The notes beneath the pieces are model-generated. The model worked only from the letters and a program-made list of their open reading frames with translations, did no database searches and was not told the DNA's origin. From Pontiella desulfatans (lineage in GTDB: Bacteria; Verrucomicrobiota; Kiritimatiellia; Kiritimatiellales; Pontiellaceae), in contig NZ_CAAHFG010000002.1 of the NCBI RefSeq assembly GCF_900890425.1, forward strand, positions 1,240,001-1,304,000: 64,000 nt of DNA. The letters run 5' to 3'. Positions 25,470-33,620 of the stretch are shown piece by piece. Within the stretch, counting starts at the first letter, position 1; the number at the start of each line of letters is the position of its first letter. The position numbers and the translations under genes were made by a program.

Positions 25470-25538
25470 ACGCATTACGCATTACGCATTACGCATTACG
25501 CATTACGCATTACGCATTACGCATTACGCATTACGCAT
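25470..25538. repeat. Heptamer tandem repeat (ACGCATT, 9.9 copies)
   Basis: Nine perfect copies and a six-base tenth lie just upstream of the Sui1-like gene. A short GTAATTCGTAATT stretch at 25427-25439 is partly complementary to the array. The same vocabulary recurs at 28741-28813. The array ends 13 bases before the start codon, so its length could affect translation of the next gene. Confidence 0.95.
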
Positions 25539-25550
25539 GGGGACAAAAAC

Positions 25551-25880
25551 ATGAATTCATTCGACGATCTCGATATTGTTTTTTCAACCGACCAAGGGCG
25601 AATCAAGCCCGAGAAGAAAAAGCCGGATGCGCCCAAAGGCGACGGCATTGTCCGCGTTGGGCGCGAAACCAAGGGGCGGAAAGGCAAGGGGATGACCGTC
25701 ATCACCGGCGTCCCGATCCATCCCGAGGGCCTTAAGGACTTGGCCAAGAAGCTGAAGCAGAAATGCGGAACCGGGGGAACGGTCAAAGGCCAGGTAATCG
25801 AGATCCAGGGCGACCACCGCGACCTGCTGGTGAACGAGCTGACGCAGCTCGGCTACACCGTCAAAAAAGCAGGGGGATAG
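25551..25880 (+). CDS. Sui1/YciH-family translation initiation factor
   Basis: 109 residues from the ATG at 25551; an upstream in-frame extension would be encoded by the heptamer array (repeating HYALRIT) and is rejected. The N-terminal 45 residues are charged linker. The eIF1/Sui1 fold spans about 47-109: GMTVITGVPIHPEGLKDLA, KKLKQKCGTGGTVKG and IEIQGDHRDLLVNELTQLGY, the last holding the conserved core. YciH homologues affect start-site fidelity. Only weak Shine-Dalgarno sequence (GGGGAC) precedes it. The neighbours are RNA-related genes upstream and purF downstream. Confidence 0.92.
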   Translation: MNSFDDLDIVFSTDQGRIKPEKKKPDAPKGDGIVRVGRETKGRKGKGMTVITGVPIHPEGLKDLAKKLKQKCGTGGTVKGQVIEIQGDHRDLLVNELTQLGYTVKKAGG

Positions 25881-25910
25881 GCGGGATCCTTCGGCATTGA
25901 GTTCAACCGC

Positions 25911-25940
25911 AATTATCATACTTGCATAAGTGTGATAATT
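25911..25940. promoter_or_regulatory. Palindromic operator-like site 1 upstream of purF
   Basis: AATTATCATACTT, a four-base centre GCAT, then AAGTGTGATAATT: 13-base arms with one mismatch. It shares its inner arms (ATCATACTT / AAGTATGAT) with site 2, 60 bases away centre to centre. Confidence 0.55.
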
Positions 25941-25973
25941 GGTTTTATTCCGCTATTATTGGCCAATATGAAA

Positions 25974-25997
25974 CATCATACTTATGCAAGTATGATG
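25974..25997. promoter_or_regulatory. Palindromic operator-like site 2 upstream of purF
   Basis: CATCATACTT, centre ATGC, AAGTATGATG: perfect 10-base arms, 134 bases before the purF start. Two like sites 60 bases apart suggest a dimeric repressor binding on one DNA face with looping. The site does not match the known E. coli PurR or Bacillus PurBox sequences. Confidence 0.55.
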
Positions 25998-26131
25998 CTT
26001 TGGTCGGTTCCGGCCGAGGGGGAGTCGTTCCTGGCAGGAAATACTACTGCCAAGCTTGACCGGATTCGGTTTCTAGGGCACCGTGCTGTTTTTCCTAATC
26101 AAACCCGAACATAACCAGAGGACGGTATGTT

Positions 26132-28027
26132 ATGAGCGATTGGATCGGCCATGAGTGCGGTATTGCCGCCGTTAGACTTCTGAAACCGCTCGATTACTAC
26201 ATCGAGAAATACGGCACCGCCATGTATGCCGTCAACAAGCTGACACTCCTGATGGAGAAGCAGCACAACCGCGGGCAGGACGGCGCCGGCGCCTGCGCGA
26301 TCAAACTCGATATGCCGCCGGGCGTGCCCTATATCTTCCGAACGCGCTCGGCCGACAAAAACCCGATCATGGCCGTGCGCAACCGCATGGTGAAGGCCTT
26401 TGCCGATGCCCGCGAAAAGCATCCGGAAAAGATGGATGACGGCGCGTGGGTAAAGGAGAACGTGCTCTTCGCCGGAGAACTTTTGCTGGGGCATCTGCGC
26501 TATGGCACCCACGGTGCACAGGGCGAATCCTTCTGCCATCCCTTCCTGCGCCAGAATAACTGGATGACCCGCAACCTGGTGGTGGCCGGCAATTTTAACC
26601 TGACCAACAACAACGAGCTGTTCGATATGCTCGTCGATCTCGGTCAGCACCCGCGCAACAAGGCGGACACGGTGATGGTGCTCGAAAAGATCGGGCACTT
26701 CCTCGACGAAGCCAACGATTTCCTCTTCCGCAAATACCGCAAGGAAGGGCTCAACCGAATCGAGATCACCGAGAAGATCGTGCGCGAACTCGATGTTACC
26801 CGGATCCTCAAAAAGGCCACCCGTTCCTTCGACGGCGGCTATGTGATGTGCGGAATGATCGGCCATGGCGACCTGTTTGCCCTGCGCGATCCGAGCGGCA
26901 TCCGCCCCGGTTTCTATTACCAGGACGACGAAATCGTGGTGATCGCCTCCGAACGCCCGCAGATCCAGACGGCGCTCAATATCCCGATCGGGGAGGTTAA
27001 GGAGATTGATCCGGGTCACGCCCTGATCGTCAAGCGGACGGGCGAAGTCAGGATGGAGAAGGTCAACGAACCCCTGGAAAAAACACCCTGTTCGTTCGAA
27101 CGCATCTACTTTTCGCGCGGCACCGACGCCGACATCTACCAGGAACGCAAGAACCTGGGGCGCTCGCTGGTGCGCCGTGTGCTCGACAAGGTGGACTACG
27201 ACCTGGAGAACACCGTGTTTTCCTACATCCCCAACACGGCAGAGACCGCCTTTTTCGGGCTGGTCGAAGGGGTCAAGGACATGGTGGGCGAGCGGATGAA
27301 ATACCATCTGCTAAAGGAAAGCCGCCTGACCGCCGAGCGTATCGACGAGCTGCTTTCGTTCCAGCCCCGCGTTGAAAAGCTGATGACCAAGGATGCCAAG
27401 CTGCGCACCTTCATCACGGCCGATGCCGACCGCGAAGATCTCGTTGCGCAGGTGTACGATACCACATACGGCATTGTTAAGCCGACCGATACGCTCGTGG
27501 TGCTCGACGACTCCATCGTGCGCGGTACGACGCTGCGCACATCCATCCTTCGCATTCTCGACCGCCTCGGTATGAAGAAGATCGTCATTGTTTCCTCCGC
27601 GCCTCAGATCCGTTTCCCGGACTGCTATGGTATCGACATGTCGAAGATGAAGGATTTCGTGGCCTTCGAGGCCGCGGTTGAATTGTTGCGCGAATCCGGG
27701 CGCGAACATGTGCTGAACACTATCTACGAGGCGTGCAAAGAAGATGAGAAAAAGCCACGGTCCGAAGCCCAAAACCAGGTGCGAGGGCTGTTTGAACCGT
27801 TTACGCCCGACCAGGTTTCCGACAAGATTGCCCAGTTGCTCACGCCGGAGGGCATGAAGGCCGAGGTGCAAATCATCTATCAAAGCATCGGCGGCCTGCA
27901 CGAAGCCTGCCCCGGCCACAAGGGCGATTGGTACTTCACGGGCAACTACCCAACCCCCGGCGGCCACCGCGTCGCCAATCGCTCCTTCATCAACTTCATG
28001 GAAAACAGCAACGAACGCGCCTATTGA
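26132..28027 (+). CDS. purF: Amidophosphoribosyltransferase (PurF), long form
   Basis: 631 residues, against about 500 in E. coli. C9 in HECGIAAV would become the N-terminal nucleophile after removal of an eight-residue propeptide. RGQDGAGACA and LLLGHLRYGTHG are from the Ntn glutaminase domain, and TLVVLDDSIVRGTTLR is the PRPP-binding loop. The C-terminal 130 residues carry an extension between CYGIDMS and DWYFTGNYPTPGG, the segment that in iron-sulfur PurF holds cysteine ligands. Only some Cys are kept here (C before YGID, and ACPGHKGD), so a cluster is doubtful. It catalyses the first step of purine synthesis: PRPP plus glutamine to phosphoribosylamine. It is preceded by two palindromic operators. 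Confidence 0.9.
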   Translation: MSDWIGHECGIAAVRLLKPLDYYIEKYGTAMYAVNKLTLLMEKQHNRGQDGAGACAIKLDMPPGVPYIFRTRSADKNPIMAVRNRMVKAFADAREKHPEKMDDGAWVKENVLFAGELLLGHLRYGTHGAQGESFCHPFLRQNNWMTRNLVVAGNFNLTNNNELFDMLVDLGQHPRNKADTVMVLEKIGHFLDEANDFLFRKYRKEGLNRIEITEKIVRELDVTRILKKATRSFDGGYVMCGMIGHGDLFALRDPSGIRPGFYYQDDEIVVIASERPQIQTALNIPIGEVKEIDPGHALIVKRTGEVRMEKVNEPLEKTPCSFERIYFSRGTDADIYQERKNLGRSLVRRVLDKVDYDLENTVFSYIPNTAETAFFGLVEGVKDMVGERMKYHLLKESRLTAERIDELLSFQPRVEKLMTKDAKLRTFITADADREDLVAQVYDTTYGIVKPTDTLVVLDDSIVRGTTLRTSILRILDRLGMKKIVIVSSAPQIRFPDCYGIDMSKMKDFVAFEAAVELLRESGREHVLNTIYEACKEDEKKPRSEAQNQVRGLFEPFTPDQVSDKIAQLLTPEGMKAEVQIIYQSIGGLHEACPGHKGDWYFTGNYPTPGGHRVANRSFINFMENSNERAY

Positions 28028-28045
28028 TGGCCGGAACGGTTCTTG

Positions 28046-28732
28046 TTATTTCCCGGACGCCTTGACGAGGGCGAAGAAGCGGTCTTCGTAGGTTGACCAG
28101 AGCCCGTTTTGCTTGAGCATGTCGGCGAGGGCGTTGATCCGCCCGGGATCGCGCGAGGCTTCGAGGAACGCTTGGTCGATGTTGTCGACCAGGCGTTTTT
28201 TGAGATCGAGCGACTGTTGCTGAAGGTCTTGTATGTTGGCCTGGGCGGAATGCTGGACGAGCTCGACCATCAGCTTCATGAGGCAGACCCGCCAGGGGTC
28301 GTCGACCCCCACGAGAATGGCGCTGAGGGGATCGTTTAGCTCGGCCACTTCGGTTTTGACCCGCGCGAGGACGTTATCGATGTGGTCGGTAACGATGTAT
28401 TCCTTGAGCTCCTGCTTCTGCAACGAAAACCCGTATTGCAGGATGCGCAGGTCGTTGGCGTGTTCCTTCAGCCACTCTGCATACTGCCGGGCCTCTTCGC
28501 CAAGGTCGCCGACATCCACCTGCCCCAGTGCGCCGGGGGTGATGATGGCGGGCTTGAGCGCCTTGAGGTGGCCTTCGCGAACCACGACCTTCTCGGTGCT
28601 GTCCATCTGCTGGCAGACGAGGTAATAGTTCACCACCGTGTCGCCGAAGGTTTCGAGCCGGTTGGTCGGGGTGCTGATTAGTTCGGTGTTGTTCACCGCA
28701 TACCAAAAATCGAATGGTTTGTTATTGCTCAT
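28046..28732 (-). CDS. Conserved-looking protein of unknown function next to smc
   Basis: 228 residues from the ATG at 28732; a 16-codon extension would run through repeat sequence. No signal peptide or membrane span. It starts FDFWYAVNNTELISTPTNRLETFGDTVVNYYLVCQQMD, then charged helices, and resembles a soluble all-alpha protein with a possible coiled coil around QANIQDLQQQSLDLKKRLVDNIDQ. It lies directly downstream of smc on the same strand with an 84-base gap of repeat sequence. I do not recognise the family. An smc-linked or chromosome role is only a guess from position. Confidence 0.7.
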   Translation of the reverse strand: MSNNKPFDFWYAVNNTELISTPTNRLETFGDTVVNYYLVCQQMDSTEKVVVREGHLKALKPAIITPGALGQVDVGDLGEEARQYAEWLKEHANDLRILQYGFSLQKQELKEYIVTDHIDNVLARVKTEVAELNDPLSAILVGVDDPWRVCLMKLMVELVQHSAQANIQDLQQQSLDLKKRLVDNIDQAFLEASRDPGRINALADMLKQNGLWSTYEDRFFALVKASGK

Positions 28733-28740
28733 GGATTCGT

Positions 28741-28813
28741 AACGAATAATTCGTAATGCGTAATGTGTTCGGGCAGGCATTTAAAACCTTACGAATTACG
28801 CCTTACGCCTTAC
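28741..28813. repeat. ATTACG-type inverted repeat between smc and the 28046 gene
   Basis: TAATTCGTAATGCGTAATG at 28746-28764 and CTTACGAATTACGCCTTACG further on are partly complementary around a GGGCAGGC spacer. It uses the same words as the array at 25427-25538, including a GGCAGGC in the spacer. Confidence 0.6.
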
Positions 28814-28816
28814 GTC

Positions 28817-31800
28817 CTATTTCATATTTTTCTCGTTGGCGGTGTAGTCGGCGAACTTCATCGAGACCACCTTGGAGATGCCGCGGGTTTGCATGGTGAC
28901 GCCGTAGATCACGTCGGCCGCGGCAATGGTCTGGCGGCTGTGCGTGATGATGACGAATTGCGACATGGTGAGGAAATCCTTCAGGGCATCGACAAAGCGG
29001 TTGATGTTGGCGTCGTCGAGGGCGGCATCGAGCTCGTCGAGCACGCAGAAGGGGCTGGGCTTGACCTTGAAGAGCGAGAAGAGCAGGGCGACCGCCGTCA
29101 TGGTGCGCTCGCCGCCCGAAAGCAGCGAAATGGTCTGCAGCTTCTTTCCGGGGGGGCGGGCAATGATTTCGATGCCGGCCTCGAGCACGTCCTCGTCGTC
29201 GGTCAAAACCAGCTTGGCGGAACCGCCGCCAAAGAGCCGCTTGAACATTTCCTGGAACTGCTCGTTCACCTTGTCGAAGGTCTCTTTGAACAGCTCGGTG
29301 GTGGTGTTGTTGATGGTCTTGATCATGTCGAGCAGCTGGGTCTTGGCCGCCAGCAGGTCTTCCTGCTGCTTGTTCAGGAAGGCATAGCGTTCTTCGTGCT
29401 CGGCGTGTTCCTCGATGGCCACCAGGTTGACCGGGCCCATCGAATCGATCTTGGCCTGGAGCTCGGCCACGCGGGTTTCAATCACCTCACGCTCGGGCAC
29501 CTCGTCGTTTTCCCAGCGGGGGGCTTCGGATTCGCCGAGTTCTTCCTTGGTAATGTGGTAGGCGCCGGTCACGCGTTCCAGCGCGTTGTCGTAGCGCATG
29601 GCATATTCGGCCTTCTCGACCTCGAACTTGGATTTGCGGTTGAGTTCGGCTTCCAGCCCGGTGCGGATGGTCCGCAACCGGTTTTCGGCGGTGGTGAGGA
29701 TCTGGATGGTTTCCTCGCGGCGCGCGCGTTCGGCTTCGAGCGTCTGCGAGGTCTCGTCCAGCCGGATCTCGAGCGGCTCGATCTTGTTCTGCTCGTCCTC
29801 GATGGAAACCCGCAGGTCTTCGATGCGGCGGTTGTAGGAATCGATCCCGCCGGTGCGGTCGTTGATCAGTTCTTCGAGCTCGCCAATGCGCGCTTCCATC
29901 GGCTGTTTACGGTTGTTGAGATGCTCCAGCGCCCCCGATTTCTGCGAGTAGACAATCCGGTGCTCCGAGGTGATCTGCAGGGCATCGCTGCGCCGTTCCT
30001 CGATTTCGGTCAGAGCCTTGGTCTGCTCGGCGCTCTGGATGCGTACGGCGGACTGGCGGTCGCGGATTTCCTGGAGCTCGTTGGCCAGGCGGGTGCGCAT
30101 TTCAACGCCTTCGCTTTCGCTCTCGGTCAGGTTGTCGAGTTCGAACGTAACGGTTTCAACGCGGTCGCGCGCGGTGGCGGTTTCGCGGACAATGACCTGC
30201 CGTTCGCCCTCCTGCAGCGCGAGTTCGCGGCGGAACTCTTCGAGCATGTGGCGGGCGTTCTCGATGGTGCCGGCAATGCCGGACTCTTCACCGCGCAGGG
30301 TTTCGAGCGCGGTTTCCACGGCTTGGATTTCCGTTTCCAGCGCGTTGATCTCCACCTGCAACCGCTCGCGCATCTGGTGGCGGGCGAGGGGGCTCTTGTC
30401 TTCGGTTCCGGGCATCCAGATTTCCGACGCGCCGCAACCGGAAACCACGGTCCCGTTTTGGGTGGCGACCACGGTGTCGGCCGACAAGACCGTGGGGATC
30501 TCCATTTCGGAACCCACCACGCGCACGTTCCAGAAAAGGCGGCGCACCAGCGGGGCCACGGCATCGTCGAACGTGATGCAGTCGAGCAACCCCTTGCCAA
30601 TGGCGGAGGAATCGAGCGTGGCCGCTTCCTTGGGGGAGGATACGCTGAACAGGCGGGCGCTGCCGGCCTCCTGGTCGCGCAGCCAGTTGAGCGCTTCGCG
30701 CGCATAGGCCTCGTCGCGGACGACGATGGCATCGATGCACGGGCGCAGGATGGCCTCGAGCGCGGTCTGGTATTCCGGCGACGTGGTCATCTGTTCGGCC
30801 AGCGGGCCGATGATGCCGGCGCGGTCGGGCGTATAGTCGTCGGGCGGATCGAGCAGCATCTGTGCGCCGGGCGGGAACCCTTCCGTACGGGCCTCGCCGC
30901 CGGAAAGCATTTCGAGCTGTGCGCGCTTGGCGGCGGCGTTCTTCTGTGCCTCGTTCAGCTTGCGTTCGTTCTCGACAATCAAATCCTTGCGGTTGGCGCG
31001 GTCGGAGTTGAGGGCGTTGAGCGTATCGGCCTGTTCGGCCACCTTGCCCTGTAGCATTTCAACCTTGCCGTTCATTTCCTCCTCGCGCTCAAGAAAGGAT
31101 TTGAGGGAGCGCTCGAGTTCCGATTTCTCGGTGGCGAGGCGTTCCTTCTTGAGCATCGCCTCGCGGTCGCGCGCATCGAGGGCGTTGAGCTCGTTCTGCA
31201 TCTTGGAGGCCTTGGAATCGAGGGCGACCGACTCGTTGCGCAGGTTGTTGAGCTGCGCCCGGGTGCCGTTCATCTGCTCTTCGACGTCCTTCTGGACCGC
31301 GGTAACCTTCTCCAACCCTTCGGCGGCTTCCGCCTTGGCGGTTTGGGCCTCGGCGATGTCGTCGATGATTTTTTGCAGCTCGTTGCGGTGCGCTTCGAGG
31401 CGCATGCGGGCTTCCTCGGTCTCCTGCGAATTGCGCTGGGCGAGGGTGGAGAGCTCGGCGATGCGGTCGGTGTTCATCGCGATCAGGTTGCGGGTGCGCT
31501 CCAGCTCGCTCCGTGCGGCGGAGGCCTGTTCCATGGCCACCGAGATGGTCTCCTCGAGTTCGGTGAGCGCCTTGCGCGAGGATTCGGCTTCGTCTTCGGC
31601 GGTTTCGACCTGCTCGTGCAGCTCGTTCACCTTGCGCTCCAGCACATTCAGTTCGCCGGTCAGTTCGTTGAGCTTCCGGGCATATTCCTGCAGCCGCTGG
31701 TTGGTGACATAGATGTCGAGGCCGCGCATCTCTTCCGAGAGCTCCTTGAAGCGCTTGGCCTTGCCCGCCTGGCGCTGCAGCGAAATGATCTGGCGCTTCA

Positions 31801-32392
31801 CCTCGCGGATCACATCGTCCAAGCGCAGCAGGTTGGCCTCGGTGTGCTCCAGTTTGCGCAGGGCCTCCTTTTTATCGGCCTTGTATTTGGTGATGCCGGA
31901 AGCCTCTTCGAAGACGGTGCGGCGGTCTTCCGGGCGCGCGGAGAGAATCTGGTCGATCTTGCCCTGCTCGAGCACGGAATAGGAGTCGGTGCCAACGCCG
32001 GTGTCCATGAACAGGCGGTGGATATCCTTTAGGCGGCACGCCTTGCGGTTGAGGAAATAGCCACTCTCGCCCGAACGGAACACGCGCCGGGTAATGCACA
32101 CCTCGTTAAACTCGATGCCGAGCGCTTCCGTGCAGTCGGCCAAGGTGATGCTCACCTCGGCCATGCCGAGCGGTTTGGCGGAATCGGTGCCGTTGAAGAT
32201 CACGTCCTCCATCTTGGCGCCGCGCAGCGCCCGGGCGCGCTGTTCACCCAGCACCCAGCGCACCGAGTCCGATACGTTGCTTTTGCCGCAGCCGTTGGGC
32301 CCGACAATCGCCGTCATGCCCGGCTCGAATTCGAGCTTGGTCTTGTTCGCGAAGCTCTTAAAGCCAACGATTTCCAAGGTTTTCAAATACAC
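28817..32392 (-). CDS. smc: Chromosome partition protein SMC
   Basis: 1191 residues from a GTG at 32392, with GAGGAAC about 7 bases upstream; the open frame continues 44 codons but without Shine-Dalgarno sequence or similarity. The N-terminus reads VYLKTLEIVGFKSFANKT. Walker A is GPNGCGKSN. Two long coiled coils (about 170-510 and 675-1030) flank a hinge near 520-670 (GFPPGAQMLLDPPDDYTPDRAGIIGPL). The C-terminal ATPase half has LLSGGERTMTAVALLFSLF and CVLDELDAALDDANI. It is an ATP-driven chromosome-organising condensin working with ScpA/ScpB, which are not in this window. Confidence 0.97.
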   Translation of the reverse strand: MYLKTLEIVGFKSFANKTKLEFEPGMTAIVGPNGCGKSNVSDSVRWVLGEQRARALRGAKMEDVIFNGTDSAKPLGMAEVSITLADCTEALGIEFNEVCITRRVFRSGESGYFLNRKACRLKDIHRLFMDTGVGTDSYSVLEQGKIDQILSARPEDRRTVFEEASGITKYKADKKEALRKLEHTEANLLRLDDVIREVKRQIISLQRQAGKAKRFKELSEEMRGLDIYVTNQRLQEYARKLNELTGELNVLERKVNELHEQVETAEDEAESSRKALTELEETISVAMEQASAARSELERTRNLIAMNTDRIAELSTLAQRNSQETEEARMRLEAHRNELQKIIDDIAEAQTAKAEAAEGLEKVTAVQKDVEEQMNGTRAQLNNLRNESVALDSKASKMQNELNALDARDREAMLKKERLATEKSELERSLKSFLEREEEMNGKVEMLQGKVAEQADTLNALNSDRANRKDLIVENERKLNEAQKNAAAKRAQLEMLSGGEARTEGFPPGAQMLLDPPDDYTPDRAGIIGPLAEQMTTSPEYQTALEAILRPCIDAIVVRDEAYAREALNWLRDQEAGSARLFSVSSPKEAATLDSSAIGKGLLDCITFDDAVAPLVRRLFWNVRVVGSEMEIPTVLSADTVVATQNGTVVSGCGASEIWMPGTEDKSPLARHQMRERLQVEINALETEIQAVETALETLRGEESGIAGTIENARHMLEEFRRELALQEGERQVIVRETATARDRVETVTFELDNLTESESEGVEMRTRLANELQEIRDRQSAVRIQSAEQTKALTEIEERRSDALQITSEHRIVYSQKSGALEHLNNRKQPMEARIGELEELINDRTGGIDSYNRRIEDLRVSIEDEQNKIEPLEIRLDETSQTLEAERARREETIQILTTAENRLRTIRTGLEAELNRKSKFEVEKAEYAMRYDNALERVTGAYHITKEELGESEAPRWENDEVPEREVIETRVAELQAKIDSMGPVNLVAIEEHAEHEERYAFLNKQQEDLLAAKTQLLDMIKTINNTTTELFKETFDKVNEQFQEMFKRLFGGGSAKLVLTDDEDVLEAGIEIIARPPGKKLQTISLLSGGERTMTAVALLFSLFKVKPSPFCVLDELDAALDDANINRFVDALKDFLTMSQFVIITHSRQTIAAADVIYGVTMQTRGISKVVSMKFADYTANEKNMK

Positions 32393-32566
32393 GCGGAGTT
32401 CCTCCCAAAAAATGAACGCCGAAACTAGCACAGTCGGCCAGTGCGATGAAATCCGATTTTGGCGGAAATCGGGCGTTCCGAACGGATTGTGAAGGTATGG
32501 TTTCCAAAAGGTTGCCAGCGGCATTATTCTGCCCTATTCATTTTGCTCAAATTCGGAGGACGAGGA

Positions 32567-32905
32567 ATGGATATCTACAACGTTGAAAACGGCGAGACGG
32601 TCTTTGACCAGGACGGTTGTGTAGGGACGCGGCTTTACGAGGCGGCGGGGTGTGAATATGTGCACCTGGCCATCGCACCGGGCGGCGGGATTCCCGAGCA
32701 CGCGCTGCCGCTGGCGGTTTCGTTCTACGTGCTGGAAGGGCGGGGCCGATGCACGGTTTCCGGGGCGGAGTGCGAAGTGTCCGCCGGTGAAATGGTCGAA
32801 TGCCCGCCGAATGAGCCGCGCGGCTGGCGCAACGAGTCCGCTGAAACGTTGCAGGTGCTGGTGATCAAGCGGGCGGCAAACCGCGCTGGGCACGAATTGC
32901 GCTGA
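32567..32905 (+). CDS. Small cupin-fold protein
   Basis: 112 residues from the ATG at 32567, with GGAGGACGAGGA just upstream. It is a single cupin barrel: EYVHLAIAPGGGIPEHALPLAVSFYVLEGRG (motif 1 with one His and a Glu) and GEMVECPPNEPRGWRNES (motif 2, where the usual His is replaced). No signal peptide. Metal ligands are fewer than usual, so it may be a binding rather than catalytic cupin. It is divergent from smc across 175 bases that could hold both promoters. Substrate unknown. Confidence 0.85.
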   Translation: MDIYNVENGETVFDQDGCVGTRLYEAAGCEYVHLAIAPGGGIPEHALPLAVSFYVLEGRGRCTVSGAECEVSAGEMVECPPNEPRGWRNESAETLQVLVIKRAANRAGHELR

Positions 32906-32910
32906 CTTAT

Positions 32911-33042
32911 CCCAACCCGGCGGAGCCGGAACCAAATTTTACCACCCGGTTGCCGCTTCGCTGCCGTCGCTTCGCGCCAGCCTCACTTCGTGTCGCTAGA
33001 GAGCACCGAGACACAGAGAACTCCATCCCTCTGTGCCTCCGT
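32911..33042. repeat. 132-bp dispersed repeat, copy 1 (module A)
   Basis: It is identical to 51756-51887 except for one base that I can see (CTCC against CCCC near the end). It begins CCCAACCCGGCGGAGCCGG, is rich in short mirrored words (GCTTCGCTGCCGTCGCTTCG) and ends in CTCTGTGCCTCCGT. Confidence 0.95.
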
Positions 33043-33226
33043 ACTACTATCCGTCAATTTCTTGTTTTCCTGGCAAATTTTTTCACCACCCGCTGCGCTA
33101 GAGGACTCTGAGGCACAGAGGGTTAGGATGCTCTGTGTCTCTGAGATCTCTGTGGTAAAAAATCCGTGTCTTCGGTGTTCATCTGTAGCTTCAAATAATT
33201 TGGTTGCGGCACCGCTGCTCCAGGTC
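33041..33226. repeat. 186-bp dispersed repeat (module B), inverse of 53475-53660
   Basis: It is nearly the reverse complement of 53475-53660, with a few mismatches. It contains a CACAGAG-family palindrome at 33085-33156. It also carries a TTCATCTGTAGCTTCAAATA stretch. Confidence 0.9.
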
Positions 33227-33435
33227 CTCAGTGGTAAAAAAAATCCGTCGCAAACATGATAGGATTTGAAGAGGGACTAAACTCGGGAATGGAACCACGG
33301 ATGAACGCATATGGACGCTGATATTCTAGAAGATACGAAATTGGTCTCACCCGCCCTGTGGGTTGGATATCGGTTAGGCATATCCTGTGTGGGTCTCTGT
33401 GTTTATCCTCGTTCATCTGTGGTTCATTTACGTTT
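33227..33435. repeat. Repeat modules C and D (CCGTCGCAAACATG... and GAACCACGGATGAAC element)
   Basis: Module C (about 33244-33282, ending GGGACTAAAC) recurs in the same orientation at 51907-51949. Module D (33291-33435), bounded by GGAACCACGGATGAAC and GTTCATCTGTGGTTC, recurs at 51600-52045 in the opposite orientation and split by about 310 bases. Together with A and B it fills the 715-base gap between the cupin and the glycosidase. The remaining 33436-33562 has no gene. Confidence 0.8.
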
Positions 33436-33562
33436 CTAGCCTATAGTTTTTTTTCATGATGGCGCCGTTGCTTGGTGGGGCGGGCGGGCGCCGATCTACG
33501 GTGCGAGTTCCGTAGGGCCTGGTGGCCGTTTCCACTGGAACGCGTTTGATTAGAAAAAACGG

Positions 33563-33590
33563 TTGACTAATAGGGTGAAACGTTTAACTT
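33563..33590 (+). promoter_or_regulatory. Promoter with LacI-type palindrome before the second catabolic locus
   Basis: TTGACT (33563-33568), a 16-base spacer and TAACTT (33585-33590) make a plausible sigma70 promoter. The palindrome AAACGTTT (33578-33585), with a central CG like LacI/GalR operators, covers the spacer end. Transcription would start about 25 bases before the ATG at 33621. Confidence 0.4.
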
Positions 33591-33620
33591 GAGCGCTGGA
33601 TTCACAAAGGAACAGTTAGG

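Noticed and set aside
25470-25538. CRISPR-like array
   Set aside because: The seven-base units are contiguous without spacers; it is a simple tandem repeat.
25437-25550. An N-terminal extension of the Sui1-like protein
   Set aside because: It is encoded by the heptamer array (HYALRIT repeats) and not conserved-looking; the real start is 25551.
25932-26114. A 60-codon frame across the palindromes before purF
   Set aside because: It overlaps the operators, has no Shine-Dalgarno sequence and no recognisable protein.
28763-31054. A 763-codon open frame opposite smc
   Set aside because: It is the antisense of SMC, whose Walker, hinge and signature motifs are clear; no motif in the antisense product.
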